A stretch of 64,000 nt of DNA from an uncultured Bacteroides sp. (GTDB taxonomy: Bacteria; Bacteroidota; Bacteroidia; Bacteroidales; Bacteroidaceae), in the NCBI RefSeq assembly GCF_905207245.1, contig NZ_CAJLKP010000011.1:1-64000 (forward strand), given 5' to 3'. Below are positions 34,466-42,976 of this stretch, piece by piece. How positions within the stretch are numbered: position 1 is the stretch's first letter; every line of letters starts with the position of its first letter. The translations under genes and the position numbers were made by a program. The notes beneath the pieces are model-generated. The model was not told the DNA's origin, ran no database searches, and saw nothing but the letters and a program-made list of their open reading frames with translations.

Positions 34466-35614
34466 GGATCACCCGAAATTTCCGGTGCATGTCTCCTGTT
34501 GATAAAATTGTTACTTTGCGGCATGACAACAGAAAATATGCTTTGGGAATTTCTCCCTTCGGGTTTGAAGGGCGTATTCAATATATTTAAAGTAGAGAAA
34601 CTTTCGGGTTCTTTTCACGTATGGCTTGATGAGATTCGTCAGAATTCCCCATGGTGTTCCCCTGTTTCTTCACATGCGCAAATGCAAATGGCTCGATAAA
34701 GACATGGGTGAAATTTTCAGTTATGATATTGACTACTGCCAAGAAGGTGGTACCCTATTATCGCCGATTTGGTTTCTTTTTTAAAAGGAGAAGATTGAGC
34801 CTCTGAGCATAAATACCATTGGTCATTTGTATGGTGTCAACGGTGATACCCTTTTCCGTCTATACAAATATACCCTTAGTGGTTATAGCCAGTAGAGTGG
34901 TATGTTTTTGCTTGAAAGTAGCGGCATCTGCTACGTTGTCTTCCCTAAGAATTGCGGTCCTTATTTGAGTATCGACAAAACTTCCTTTAGTTGTAACGAG
35001 GTGTTTGCTATTGTCACTAATAAGGATGCTCATGGCAAGAAAGGTGCTCTTGTAGCCATCATAGAGGGAGTTCGTAGTGCAGATATTACAGAATTTTGTG
35101 ATGAATGCGGACATGACTTTATTCCTTAAAAATATAACGGAGAAACTATGCCTCAAATACTTGCACGTACCAAGTATGTCCTGATGATGCCCTCCAACAA
35201 ATGGAAGCCGGAGCAATCCCGGCGGATACGGATACTCTTTGATCATTTTCCCGTGTTGGAACACGCTTATGAACTCATGACAGAACTCAGAAACTTATTT
35301 AATCTTAGATAATCTAAACACAAGCAAGGAGTACATCTAGCCAAGTGGTATGAGAAAGTATTGGGAATGAAAAGGGAGTCCTTTAATATTGATATAAGAA
35401 CTTTCAAGAACAACTACATTACTATACTAAACTACTTCCGAAGAAGGGCTACCAATGCAGCTGCAGAATCGTTCAATGCAATATGTTCAGGGCACAACTC
35501 AGGGGAGTCAGAGATACAGCATTCTTTATTTTTAGGCTGTGCAAGTTATTCGCCTGAAATTTAATTATTGGAGAATATGATTTTAACGCATGCACCGGAA
35601 ACTTCGGGTGATCC
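34466..35614 (+). mobile_element. ISAon1/ISL3-like insertion sequence, degenerate
   Basis: The element is bounded by terminal inverted repeats at 34466-34491 (starting GGATCACCCGAAATTTCCGG) and 35589-35614 (ending CTTCGGGTGATCC), matching at 25 of 26 positions. Inside are pieces of the two transposase reading frames. At 1149 bp it seems shorter than an intact element of this type. I see no target duplication. A second, end-only fragment lies in opposite orientation at 9923-10045. Confidence 0.85.
34523..35567 (+). pseudogene. ISAon1/ISL3-like transposase fragments
   Basis: Several frames must be joined. MTTENMLWEFLPSGLKGVFN (from 34523) is the N-terminal small protein. CGPYLSIDKTSFSCNEVFAI, followed by VTNKDAHGKKGALVAIIEG (34950-35070), is the DDE domain with its first Asp. 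The following DLA-type block seems deleted, since the frame runs into EFCDECGHDFIP and stops at 35127-35129. LARTKYVLMMPSNKWKPEQ, AYELMTELRNLFN and RRATNAAAESFNA come next. The tail AQLRGVRDTAFFIFRLCKLF ends in a TGA near 35557. Multiple frameshifts and an internal deletion make it inactive. Confidence 0.8.
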
Positions 35615-35647
35615 ATTTCACTCGACATTTGGTTTGTTGGATGGATT

Positions 35648-36538
35648 TTAGTCTAAGTGATATTTCTTTTTGAAGGTACTGGGAGAAATGCCTTCTTTTT
35701 TAGCAAAAAATGAGGAGAATTGCGACACTGTCTCAAAATTCAGTGCGAAGGCAATGTCTGAAATGCTCATATGGGTTGTACAGAGCATTTCTTTCGCTTT
35801 TATATAACGTAAATTCAGATAATATTGTGTGGGGGAAATTCCTGTATAGGCTTTAAACCTACTTCGTAACCATGAATAACTAACGTTTAACTGTTTAGCA
35901 ATCTCTTCTGCGGATATGGGATTACTGATATTCCTTTTCATAAGAGCTTTGGCTTCATTAATCTTTCTGACAGTTGTAGATTCTTTGAAAGCAGAGTTAT
36001 TATCCTTGAAATAAATCTCACCCATTAAATATAAGACAATACTGGAAATGAGTTGTTGGTATCCGGCATCTTCTTTGGATGCATGCGCATCTATATCTTC
36101 ATACAAGCCAATAATGATGGAACTAATTCCTAACTCAAAAACTGGTTTTTCTTTGTAAAAGAATTTATTGGCGATCCAGTTCTCAATCATATTACCTTTG
36201 AAACCCACCCAATGTTCATACCAACCTTTTTCTTCCGGATAGTATGTGTGCCATTCATCCGGAAAAATTAATAGCATGGTGCCGGCCTTGATCTTTTGTT
36301 TTTTGCAGGAAGCTGATTCAAAGTATCCGGAACCTTCGGATATATATATCAGCTGATATTCTGAAAGTATACGTCCTTTTTGTGGGTTGAATACATATCC
36401 TTGTGGATGTTGTTGGTTGGATGGATAGATACTGTGGGCTGGAATACGCTGATATCCTACAGTTGTAACTGTTAATCCCCATTTTTCATCTAGAGGACTA
36501 CTTCCTAGGTATTGAATATGGCTGTTTGTTATTCTCAT
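35648..36538 (-). CDS. AraC-family transcriptional regulator
   Basis: This 296-residue cytoplasmic protein has an N-terminal cupin-like sugar-sensing half (about 1-150, with GTMLLIFPDEWHTYYPEEKG). The C-terminal half is a double helix-turn-helix (about 195-296): ISAEEIAKQLNVSYSWLRSR and ISDIAFALNFETVSQFSSFF, then KKEGISPSTFKKKYH. It lies just beyond the IS remnant at the upstream end of the glycan locus and is transcribed in the same direction as that locus. It is the most likely local regulator, since no hybrid two-component or anti-sigma pair is near. Its ligand may be rhamnose or another released sugar (inference). Confidence 0.88.
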   Translation of the reverse strand: MRITNSHIQYLGSSPLDEKWGLTVTTVGYQRIPAHSIYPSNQQHPQGYVFNPQKGRILSEYQLIYISEGSGYFESASCKKQKIKAGTMLLIFPDEWHTYYPEEKGWYEHWVGFKGNMIENWIANKFFYKEKPVFELGISSIIIGLYEDIDAHASKEDAGYQQLISSIVLYLMGEIYFKDNNSAFKESTTVRKINEAKALMKRNISNPISAEEIAKQLNVSYSWLRSRFKAYTGISPTQYYLNLRYIKAKEMLCTTHMSISDIAFALNFETVSQFSSFFAKKEGISPSTFKKKYHLD

Positions 36539-36966
36539 TTACATTTAAGGTGAAATGTTCCTATTCAACGTGAGTTAGACATAAGGATGATAAATATATT
36601 ATTGAAAAATAGAAACATAGTAATAAAAGTGTTAAATTTATAGTGCTCGATTATAACATTTAAACAACTACTACTATTATGTTCGCGGAAGACAAAGTTA
36701 CATAAAATCTCTGAAAAAGGCTAATGAAAAGGGAAAAAAACTTCGGAATGCTTGTTAATAAGGCGTTTGTGAAGACAAAAGAGGACAGACGAAAAAATGA
36801 GATAGTGCAAAGGAAAGCGGATTTATGAAGCAGTTAGGTTTTCTAATCGTTACCCTGTGAAAGGTGATTTTTAACACATGGTGTCGTAAATGGTAGTTTG
36901 TTGCTTCGGTAGTCTTATCAAGGTGCAACTCGTTGATAATTAGTTTTGCACTTAAAAAAGACGAGT
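36539..36966. other. Intergenic region without intact gene
   Basis: This holds the upstream region of the AraC gene and unrecognised sequence. Near the right end TAGTTTTG (36941-36948) matches the -7 consensus TAnnTTTG, 19 bases before the ATG at 36967. It may be the surviving promoter of the decayed efflux cluster. Confidence 0.4.
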
Positions 36967-37179
36967 ATGGCAAGAAGTACATTTAAGGTGCTGTTTCGCT
37001 TCAACGGCATGGGAAAGAGTGTTTTCAAAGCTACGCTGATAACCATTGGCCAGAAAGTGGATGAAGACACCCGCTCTGTCGAGGTTTATGCAAAAGTTGA
37101 TACTGTGAACAGCCAATTCCGTCCCGAGATGTATATCACGGCAAGAATTCTAAAGCAGGCGGCTGAGGCTGAGCAATAA
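36967..37179 (+). pseudogene. RND efflux periplasmic adaptor, C-terminal fragment
   Basis: The 70-residue frame ends in FKATLITIGQKVDEDTRSVE, YAKVDTVNSQFRPEMYITAR and ILKQ, which is the closing part of HlyD/CusB-type membrane-fusion adaptors. The first 20 residues (MARSTFKVLFRFNGMGKSV) do not fit the family and look like a fortuitous fusion. A full adaptor has about 350-400 residues. With the kinase and regulator remnants downstream, this is the tail of a lost efflux system. Confidence 0.7.
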
Positions 37180-37207
37180 ATCCTATCTTTGCAACTAAAC
37201 AACAAGA

Positions 37208-37724
37208 ATGAAAAAGAGATATACTTTGATTTATCCTTATTGTTTTCATTTCTGTGGCAACACTGATTCATTTTCCGGAACTGGTTTCGTTCTTCGATGT
37301 GTTCGAGAGCTAAAGCCTGTTTCCGGGAATGAAGCCTATAGATGTGATAAATGAAGTGTTTTTTGCTTCCGCCTATATGTTCTTGTTAAAGATGCGATAT
37401 GAAGATAATCTTTCTTTTGATATCCATATCGATAAACAGTATGAAAACTGTTATCTACCTCCTATGGCCATCCAGATGCTGATAGAAAACGCGGTGAAGC
37501 ATAATGAAATAAGCGTTCGCCGTCCACTGAATATCAGTATATATGCCGAAGGAGAAGAATTGATTGTTTCCAATCCCGTGCAATCCAAGCTTACCGCTTC
37601 TTGCGGAACCGACATCGGACTGGCTAACTTGATGAAACGTTATTATTTGCTCTATAAACGAGAAATACAAATCACCGAAAGTGATAATTTTATTGTTCGT
37701 ATCCCTTTAATACCAAATGCCTGA
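37208..37724 (+). pseudogene. LytS-type sensor histidine kinase, truncated
   Basis: A start (MKKRYTL) leads into a membrane-helix-like stretch readable in another frame (FILIVFISVATLIHFPELVS). The frame is lost and most of the membrane domain and the phospho-acceptor His are missing. The C-terminal part is intact in frame from 37329: YMFLLKMRYEDNLSFDIHI, the ATPase Asn box LPPMAIQMLIENAVKHNEIS, and GTDIGLANLMKRYYLLY. The end (TGATGA, 37723-37728) overlaps the response regulator start. It cannot work as a kinase. Confidence 0.75.
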
Positions 37725-38400
37725 TGAGAGTGATTATCATAGAAGATGAAAACGGCGCTGTTCGTAATCTGAAGGCTCTATTGCAGGAAGTAAAGCCGGA
37801 AACGGTTGTTGAAACTGTACTTGACAGTATTGTAGCAGCACTGGATTGGTTTGCTGAACATCTCATGCCCGATTTACTTTTTATGGATATTCATTTGGCA
37901 GACGGTTCCGCTTTTGAAATATTTGACCATGTAGATGTAGCTTGTCCTATCATCTTTACTACGGCTTATGATGAATATGCCCTCTGCACTTTTGAAGTAA
38001 ACAGTGTAGACTATTTGTTGAAGCCCATAGGTAAAAGCGATATGGAAAAGGCTTTCCGGAAACTGGATTGTCTCCATGTTTCAGATACTCCCGACAGTTC
38101 CTTATTGTAATTAATACGTTCTCTAAAAAAGCAGGAAAGTTATAAAATACACTTTCTTATTCCTATAAAAGGAGATAAGCTGTTACCTGTTTCGGTAGAT
38201 ATGATTTTACTGTTCTATATTCAGGACTGCAAAGTGAAGGTGGTACTGATTGACGGTAAAGAGTATATCTTTCCACAAACACTGGATGAAGTTGCGGAGT
38301 GCATCAACCCATCCTTGTTTTTTCGTGTGAATCGTCAATTTCTTATTTCACGGGAGGATATTTTAGGGGAACAAGCAGTTTCTTGTTATAGTTCAATATA
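37724..38400 (+). pseudogene. LytTR response regulator split by an in-frame stop
   Basis: The first part (37724-38110) is a receiver domain: MRVIIIEDENGAVRNLKALL, the phospho-acceptor Asp in DLLFMDIHLADGSAFE and the Lys in VDYLLKPIGK. A TAA at 38108-38110 interrupts it, but the same frame continues directly with LIRSLKKQESYKIHFLIP and the LytTR DNA-binding domain (DMILLFYIQDCKVKVVLIDG, INPSLFFRVNRQFLISRE). The end is also cut short after SREDILGEQ. A single CAA-to-TAA change could explain the internal stop. The receiver alone might still be made, without DNA binding. Confidence 0.8.
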
Positions 38401-38402
38401 AA

Positions 38403-38442
38403 AAGCGCATGTAAATCTTTTAAGTAAGACTACATGCGCTTT
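38403..38442. terminator. Bidirectional terminator hairpin
   Basis: AAGCGCATGTA (38403-38413) and TACATGCGCTT (38431-38441) form a perfect 11-bp stem with T-rich or A-rich flanks on both sides. It lies between the plus-strand regulator remnant and the minus-strand transporter, so it can stop both. Confidence 0.8.
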
Positions 38443-38464
38443 ATTTATACCTTAATATAGAGAA

Positions 38465-39982
38465 TTATTCTATTGTGATAGGTTTGTACTTAGGTACCAA
38501 AGCCTTCATTACAACCCAACCGATCAGGTAAGCCACCGCACATACACAGAAGATAATGAAGTATCCTGCAGGTTTACCGGAGAATCCCATGAATTCCATG
38601 GCGGGACGTACGAACTGTGCACCTTGCTCTAATAAGTCATGAGTCATTTCTACTTCTTTTCCGTCTACTATCGTACTTCCGGATGAGTATACAAACAAGT
38701 TACCTGCTACTTTCTGGAGGATCATAGAACCAAAACCACCAGCCATACCACCGATACCAGTGATACTTGCAATTGCTGCTCTCGGGAACATATCACTTAC
38801 AGTAGAGAAGATATTGGCAGACCAGGATTGGTGAGCTGCACCACCGATACCAATCATGATAACCGGCAACCAAGGTGAAATTGTACCCAAAGGTTGTGCT
38901 AATAACACTACCAGCGGGAAGAATGCGAAAATCAACATTGCACGCATGCGCGCTGCATAGGGATTCAATCCGGTTCTATTCATAATGATGGTAGGTAGTT
39001 TACCACCATAGATTGAAAGCATTGTGATGGCGTACAGAGTAAAGATTAGTGCGATACCTAATCCTTCGGAAGTTTTGATACCAAATTGTGTATTCAGATA
39101 AGAAGGAGTCCAGAATAGGAAGAACCACCATACACCGTCAGTCATGAACTTACCGAAAGCAAATGCCCAGGTTTGTTTATAGCTGAAACATTGCCAGAAT
39201 TTCATCTTTTTCTCATCCTTTTCTTCTACAACTGGAGCCGCACCTTCTTCATGCTTATCCTGTTCGATGTATTCAAGCTCAGCTTTGTTCACGTGCTTGC
39301 TTTCAGAAGGTTTGGAATACATAAATACCCAGAATCCCATCCAGATAAATCCGAGACCACCAATTACAATGAAAGCCATTTCCCAGCCCCAAGCTTTGGC
39401 AAGCAAAGGAATAGTCAACGGAGCAACCAAAGCACCGATAGAAGCACCGGCATTAAAGATAGAAGTAGCATACGCGCGGTCTTTCTTTGGGAAATATTCG
39501 GCAGTTACTTTGATAGCTGCGGGGAAGTTACCAGCCTCACCGAGTGCCAGTACGCAACGTGCAGCAAGGAAACAGTACATACTGATAGTTGCAATTGTTA
39601 CCACTACATCACCTGTAGCTCCCATTAGTTCGGCTGCGCTGTGCAAACCTACGAAATGCTCGGTTACAATACCGCAAAGAGCATGAAGACAAGCACCTGC
39701 CGACCATACACCAATAGCCCAGAGGAACCCTTTTTTAGTACCCATCCAGTCAATAAAGCGACCGGCAAATAACATGCAGACTGCATAAACAATAGAGAAG
39801 ACAGAAGTGATTGTTCCGTAGTGTGATTCGTCCCAGTGGAATTCGGGTTTGATAAATTCATCCCACGTCAATGACAACACTTGACGGTCAAGGTAGTTTA
39901 CTGTTGTCGCAAAAAATAACATGGCACAGATGGTCCATCTGTAGTTGGTCATCTTTCCCACTGCATTTTGATTTAAACTCAT
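38465..39982 (-). CDS. MFS transporter, hexuronate (ExuT-like) type
   Basis: This 505-residue inner-membrane protein has about 12 helices. Family marks are the first helix region YRWTICAMLFFATTVNYLDR, ARCVLALGEAGNFPAAIKVT with EYFPKKDRAYATSIFNAG, and SYKQTWAFAFGKFMTDGVWW with FLFWTPSYL. These match anion:cation symporters for galacturonate and glucuronate. A larger loop (KHEEGAAPVVEEKDEKK) separates the two six-helix halves. It is divergent from the GH105-CE8 gene and sits with pectin genes, so galacturonate or its unsaturated form is the probable cargo. Confidence 0.87.
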   Translation of the reverse strand: MSLNQNAVGKMTNYRWTICAMLFFATTVNYLDRQVLSLTWDEFIKPEFHWDESHYGTITSVFSIVYAVCMLFAGRFIDWMGTKKGFLWAIGVWSAGACLHALCGIVTEHFVGLHSAAELMGATGDVVVTIATISMYCFLAARCVLALGEAGNFPAAIKVTAEYFPKKDRAYATSIFNAGASIGALVAPLTIPLLAKAWGWEMAFIVIGGLGFIWMGFWVFMYSKPSESKHVNKAELEYIEQDKHEEGAAPVVEEKDEKKMKFWQCFSYKQTWAFAFGKFMTDGVWWFFLFWTPSYLNTQFGIKTSEGLGIALIFTLYAITMLSIYGGKLPTIIMNRTGLNPYAARMRAMLIFAFFPLVVLLAQPLGTISPWLPVIMIGIGGAAHQSWSANIFSTVSDMFPRAAIASITGIGGMAGGFGSMILQKVAGNLFVYSSGSTIVDGKEVEMTHDLLEQGAQFVRPAMEFMGFSGKPAGYFIIFCVCAVAYLIGWVVMKALVPKYKPITIE

Positions 39983-40022
39983 GATACGTTGATTTAAAAT
40001 TATTAATTCTTATTTCTGGGGC

Positions 40023-40052
40023 CAAAAATACACATTATTTGATGTATATCAA
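40023..40052 (-). promoter_or_regulatory. Promoter for the hexuronate transporter
   Basis: On the minus strand TATTTTTG (40030-40023) matches TAnnTTTG, with TTG (40052-40050) 19 bases upstream, the spacing usual for Bacteroides -33/-7 promoters. The gene starts about 40 bases downstream. Confidence 0.5.
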
Positions 40053-40231
40053 TACAAATTTCGTCTATTTTCCTGCATTTTTTGTTCCAAATGCAAATAA
40101 ATGGCAAAAAAACTCGTTATCGCGCACGAAAACGGTTGTTCTCGTACACGAAAAACTAAGCTTGTGGAGGACGAAAATAAATAATGCACCTTTTCGGTCG
40201 AAAAGTACACAACGGATTAGGGGAGAACCGC

Positions 40232-40239
40232 TATCTTTG
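40232..40239 (+). promoter_or_regulatory. Promoter -7 box for the GH105-CE8 gene
   Basis: TATCTTTG matches TAnnTTTG exactly, 45 bases before the ATG at 40284. The -33 region is not clear. The 301-base divergent gap between transporter and GH105-CE8 probably contains a shared regulator site as well. Confidence 0.5.
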
Positions 40240-40283
40240 TCACATTACTTAAAATAATCTATATACCTAAAAACAAGAACAGA

Positions 40284-42389
40284 ATGATGAACAATCTGCT
40301 TTGTAAAACTTTTGTTATGGGAGCACTGATTTGCTCCACCCATTTGGCCGCTCAGAAGGTAAGCGATAAGCAACCGTGGTCGGTACGTATGGTAGAATCG
40401 GAAATGATTCGTTGCCCGGAATCCTGGCAGTTGGATTTCCAACCGAAACTGAAATGGGATTATTGTCACGGACTGGAATTACAAGCCATGCTGGATGTAT
40501 ATGATACGTATGGGGACAAGAAAATGTTCGACTATGCCTTGGCTTATGCAGACACAATGATACACAAGGATGGAAGCATTGAAACTTATAAATTGCATGA
40601 ATATAACATTGACCGCTTGAATTCAGGTAAATTCCTGTTCCGCATCTACGAACAGACGAAAGATGAGAAATATAAGAAAGCTATCGACTTATTACGTAGT
40701 CAGCTTGATACCCATCCACGTAATGAGGACGGCGGTTTCTGGCATAAGAAAGTATACCCGAATCAGATGTGGTTGGATGGTCTTTATATGGGAGCACCTT
40801 TCTATGCTGAATATGCTTTCCGCAATAACCGTGTGCAGGATTATAAGGATATTGTGAACCAGTTCATAACAGTGGCACGCCATACGTATGATCCGAAGAA
40901 CGGGCTTTATCGGCATGCCTGTGATGTAAGCCGTAAGGAGCGTTGGGCAGATCCCGTTACCGGACAGTCACAACATAGCTGGGGACGTGCTATGGGGTGG
41001 TATGCTATGGCATTTGTAGATGCACTGGATTTTATTCCGAAACATGAGGCGGGACGTGATTCCATGCTGGTTATCCTGAATAACATTGCTGCCCAAGTGA
41101 AACGTATACAAGATCCGAAGACAGGTTTATGGTATCAGGTGCTGGATAAGAGCGGTGAAGAGGGCAACTATCTGGAGTCTTCCTGTTCTACCATGTTCGT
41201 ATATGCCTTGTTCAAGGCTGTGCGTAAAGGCTATATTGATAAATCTTATCTGGAAGTAGCTTTGAAAGGATATAAAGGTATTCTCAATAACTTTATCGAA
41301 GTGGATAAAGACGGTGTGGTGACCATTACTAAAGCTTGTGCTGTTGCCGGTTTGGGTGGTAAGGACTACCGTATGGGTGACTACACCTATTATATTAATG
41401 AAACAATCCGCAGTAACGACCCCAAAGCAGTAGGTCCGTTTATCATGGCAAGCCTGGAATGGGAGCGTCTGCCTTCGCCACTGTCGGCACAGACCCAATG
41501 GAAAGATACGATTGTAGTAGCCCGCGACGGTTCGGGTGATTATCGTACGCTGACAGAAGCAATGGAAGGCATCCGCGCTTTTATGGATTATAAAGTAACA
41601 GTGCTGGTAAAAAATGGCGTTTATAAAGAGAAAGTGATTGTCCCGTCTTGGATTCAGAATGTGGATTTCATCGGTGAAAGTGTGGAAAATACCATTATCA
41701 CTTATGATGACCATGCCAATATTAATAAGATGGGAACTTTCCGTACTTATACGGTGAAAGTACAGGGCAACAGTATTACTTTTAAGAACCTGACTATAGA
41801 AAATAATGCACCCAGACTGGGGCAAGCCGTTGCACTTCATACGGAGGGTGACAAACTGGTATTTATAAATTGCCGTCTTTTGGGAAATCAGGATACCATT
41901 TATACTGGTGTTGCAGGCACACGCCTTTATTTTGTGGATTGTTACATTGAAGGAACCACCGATTTCATCTTCGGTCCTTCTACCGCCTTATTTGAGAATT
42001 GTGAAATCCGTAGTAAAACCAATTCTTATGTGACAGCAGCCTCCACCCCCAAAGATATTGCAGTGGGCTATGTTTTTAGAAATTGCAGGCTGACTGCCGA
42101 GCCGGGAGTGAATAAAGTATACCTGGGGCGTCCCTGGCGACCATATGCCGCTACCGTATTCATTAATTGTGAGATGGGAAAACATATCTGTCCCGAAGGG
42201 TGGCACAACTGGGGGAATGTGGAAAATGAAAAAACAGCCCGCTATGCAGAGTACGGAAGTACGGGAGAAGGTGCTTCAACGACCGGTCGTGTGGAGTGGG
42301 CGAAACAGTTGACTAAAAAGGAAGCAGCCCAATATAGTGATTTAAGCTACATCTATAGAATGTGTAGCGATTGGAAACCTGTGAAATGA
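40284..42389 (+). CDS. GH105 unsaturated rhamnogalacturonyl hydrolase fused to CE8 pectin methylesterase
   Basis: This 701-residue exported protein (signal MMNNLLCKTFVMGALICSTHLAA) has two enzymes. The GH105 part (about 30-390) is an (alpha/alpha)6 barrel with the catalytic Asp in QMWLDGLYMGAPF (about 164) and HSWGRAMGWYAMAFVD. It removes 4,5-unsaturated galacturonate from lyase products. The CE8 part (about 400-701) is a beta-helix: DGSGDYRTLTEAMEGI, the acid/base Asp in GNQDTIY (about 535), the nucleophile Asp in TTDFIFGPS (about 560) and Arg/Trp in LGRPWRPY (about 616). CE8 removes methyl esters from galacturonate. All key residues are present. The join implies stepwise demethylation and hydrolysis of short pectin fragments in the periplasm. 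Confidence 0.93.
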   Translation: MMNNLLCKTFVMGALICSTHLAAQKVSDKQPWSVRMVESEMIRCPESWQLDFQPKLKWDYCHGLELQAMLDVYDTYGDKKMFDYALAYADTMIHKDGSIETYKLHEYNIDRLNSGKFLFRIYEQTKDEKYKKAIDLLRSQLDTHPRNEDGGFWHKKVYPNQMWLDGLYMGAPFYAEYAFRNNRVQDYKDIVNQFITVARHTYDPKNGLYRHACDVSRKERWADPVTGQSQHSWGRAMGWYAMAFVDALDFIPKHEAGRDSMLVILNNIAAQVKRIQDPKTGLWYQVLDKSGEEGNYLESSCSTMFVYALFKAVRKGYIDKSYLEVALKGYKGILNNFIEVDKDGVVTITKACAVAGLGGKDYRMGDYTYYINETIRSNDPKAVGPFIMASLEWERLPSPLSAQTQWKDTIVVARDGSGDYRTLTEAMEGIRAFMDYKVTVLVKNGVYKEKVIVPSWIQNVDFIGESVENTIITYDDHANINKMGTFRTYTVKVQGNSITFKNLTIENNAPRLGQAVALHTEGDKLVFINCRLLGNQDTIYTGVAGTRLYFVDCYIEGTTDFIFGPSTALFENCEIRSKTNSYVTAASTPKDIAVGYVFRNCRLTAEPGVNKVYLGRPWRPYAATVFINCEMGKHICPEGWHNWGNVENEKTARYAEYGSTGEGASTTGRVEWAKQLTKKEAAQYSDLSYIYRMCSDWKPVK

Positions 42390-42421
42390 TGATTATCAAT
42401 CTCTTGCAAGGAGTTAAGAAT

Positions 42422-42475
42422 TTGTCAACAAGAAGTTAAGAGTTTGTTGACAAACTCTTAACTTCTTGTTGACAA
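42422..42475. repeat. 54-bp perfect palindrome between convergent genes
   Basis: The arms 42422-42447 and 42450-42475 are exact 26-base reverse complements around a 2-base centre (TG). The left arm begins TTGTCAACAAGAAGTTAAGA; a partial extra copy of the word GAGTTAAGAATTTGTCAACA lies just before. It sits between the convergent GH105-CE8 and kdgF genes and would form a very stable hairpin in either transcript. It probably works as a bidirectional transcript end or RNA stabiliser, though no T-run follows. Confidence 0.85.
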
Positions 42476-42479
42476 GGTA

Positions 42480-42827
42480 TTAGCGCTTTAGGAAGTCAGC
42501 TCTCATAGGACTGAAACAGTCTATCAGAATGCCCGCTTCCAAGCATACACAGCCATGTTCTGCATCCGGTTCAATGTAGATGCCGTCTCCGGTTTCTACT
42601 ATTTGTTTTTCCCCGTTCACGGTAAACTCAAATTTTCCACTTGCCACGTAGGTGGTTTGTGTATGGTAATGGGTGTGTGGTGTACCAACGGCACCTTGTT
42701 CGAATTTCACTTTTACAAGCATCACTTGTCCGTCATAACCCATGATTTGGCGCACTACTCCTTCGCCTGCGGGTTCCCAGGTAATTTCTTTTTCAAGAAT
42801 GAAGGTGCTACTTCTTGTCTTTCTCAT
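42480..42827 (-). CDS. kdgF: KdgF-like cupin (unsaturated galacturonate ring-opening)
   Basis: I start at the ATG at 42827 (MRKTRSSTFILEKEITWEP); a TTG four codons upstream is less likely. The 115-residue cupin has metal ligands in GTPHTHYHTQTTYVASGKFE and PDAEHGCVCLE, and ends with the KdgF block LIDCFSPMRADFL. KdgF speeds conversion of 4,5-unsaturated galacturonate to its linear keto form, feeding the 2-keto-3-deoxygluconate route. That suits its place between a GH105 gene and a hexuronate transporter. It is probably cytoplasmic. Confidence 0.87.
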   Translation of the reverse strand: MRKTRSSTFILEKEITWEPAGEGVVRQIMGYDGQVMLVKVKFEQGAVGTPHTHYHTQTTYVASGKFEFTVNGEKQIVETGDGIYIEPDAEHGCVCLEAGILIDCFSPMRADFLKR

Positions 42828-42856
42828 TTTGCCAGTCAAATTAGTTATTTTGCTGG

Positions 42857-42864
42857 CAAATATA
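42857..42864 (-). promoter_or_regulatory. Promoter -7 box for kdgF
   Basis: On the minus strand the sequence reads TATATTTG, an exact TAnnTTTG match, 30 bases before the chosen kdgF start. No -33 box is evident. Confidence 0.45.
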
Positions 42865-42976
42865 CGATTAATATTAATTTTTCTACCGATTGCGACTTTT
42901 TTTACACTTCAAACCCTCTGGTTTTAGGTAATATTGCACACGGAAAATAATAATACTATTTTATATATAATGAACT

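Noticed and set aside
36755..36982. 75-codon minus-strand frame between the AraC gene and the efflux remnant
   Set aside because: Low-complexity, no family resemblance, and it overlaps the start of the adaptor fragment.
42422..42475. Invertible-promoter site
   Set aside because: Bacteroides phase-variable promoters need two separated inverted repeats around a promoter; here the arms abut with a 2-base centre, no promoter lies between, and no recombinase gene is near.
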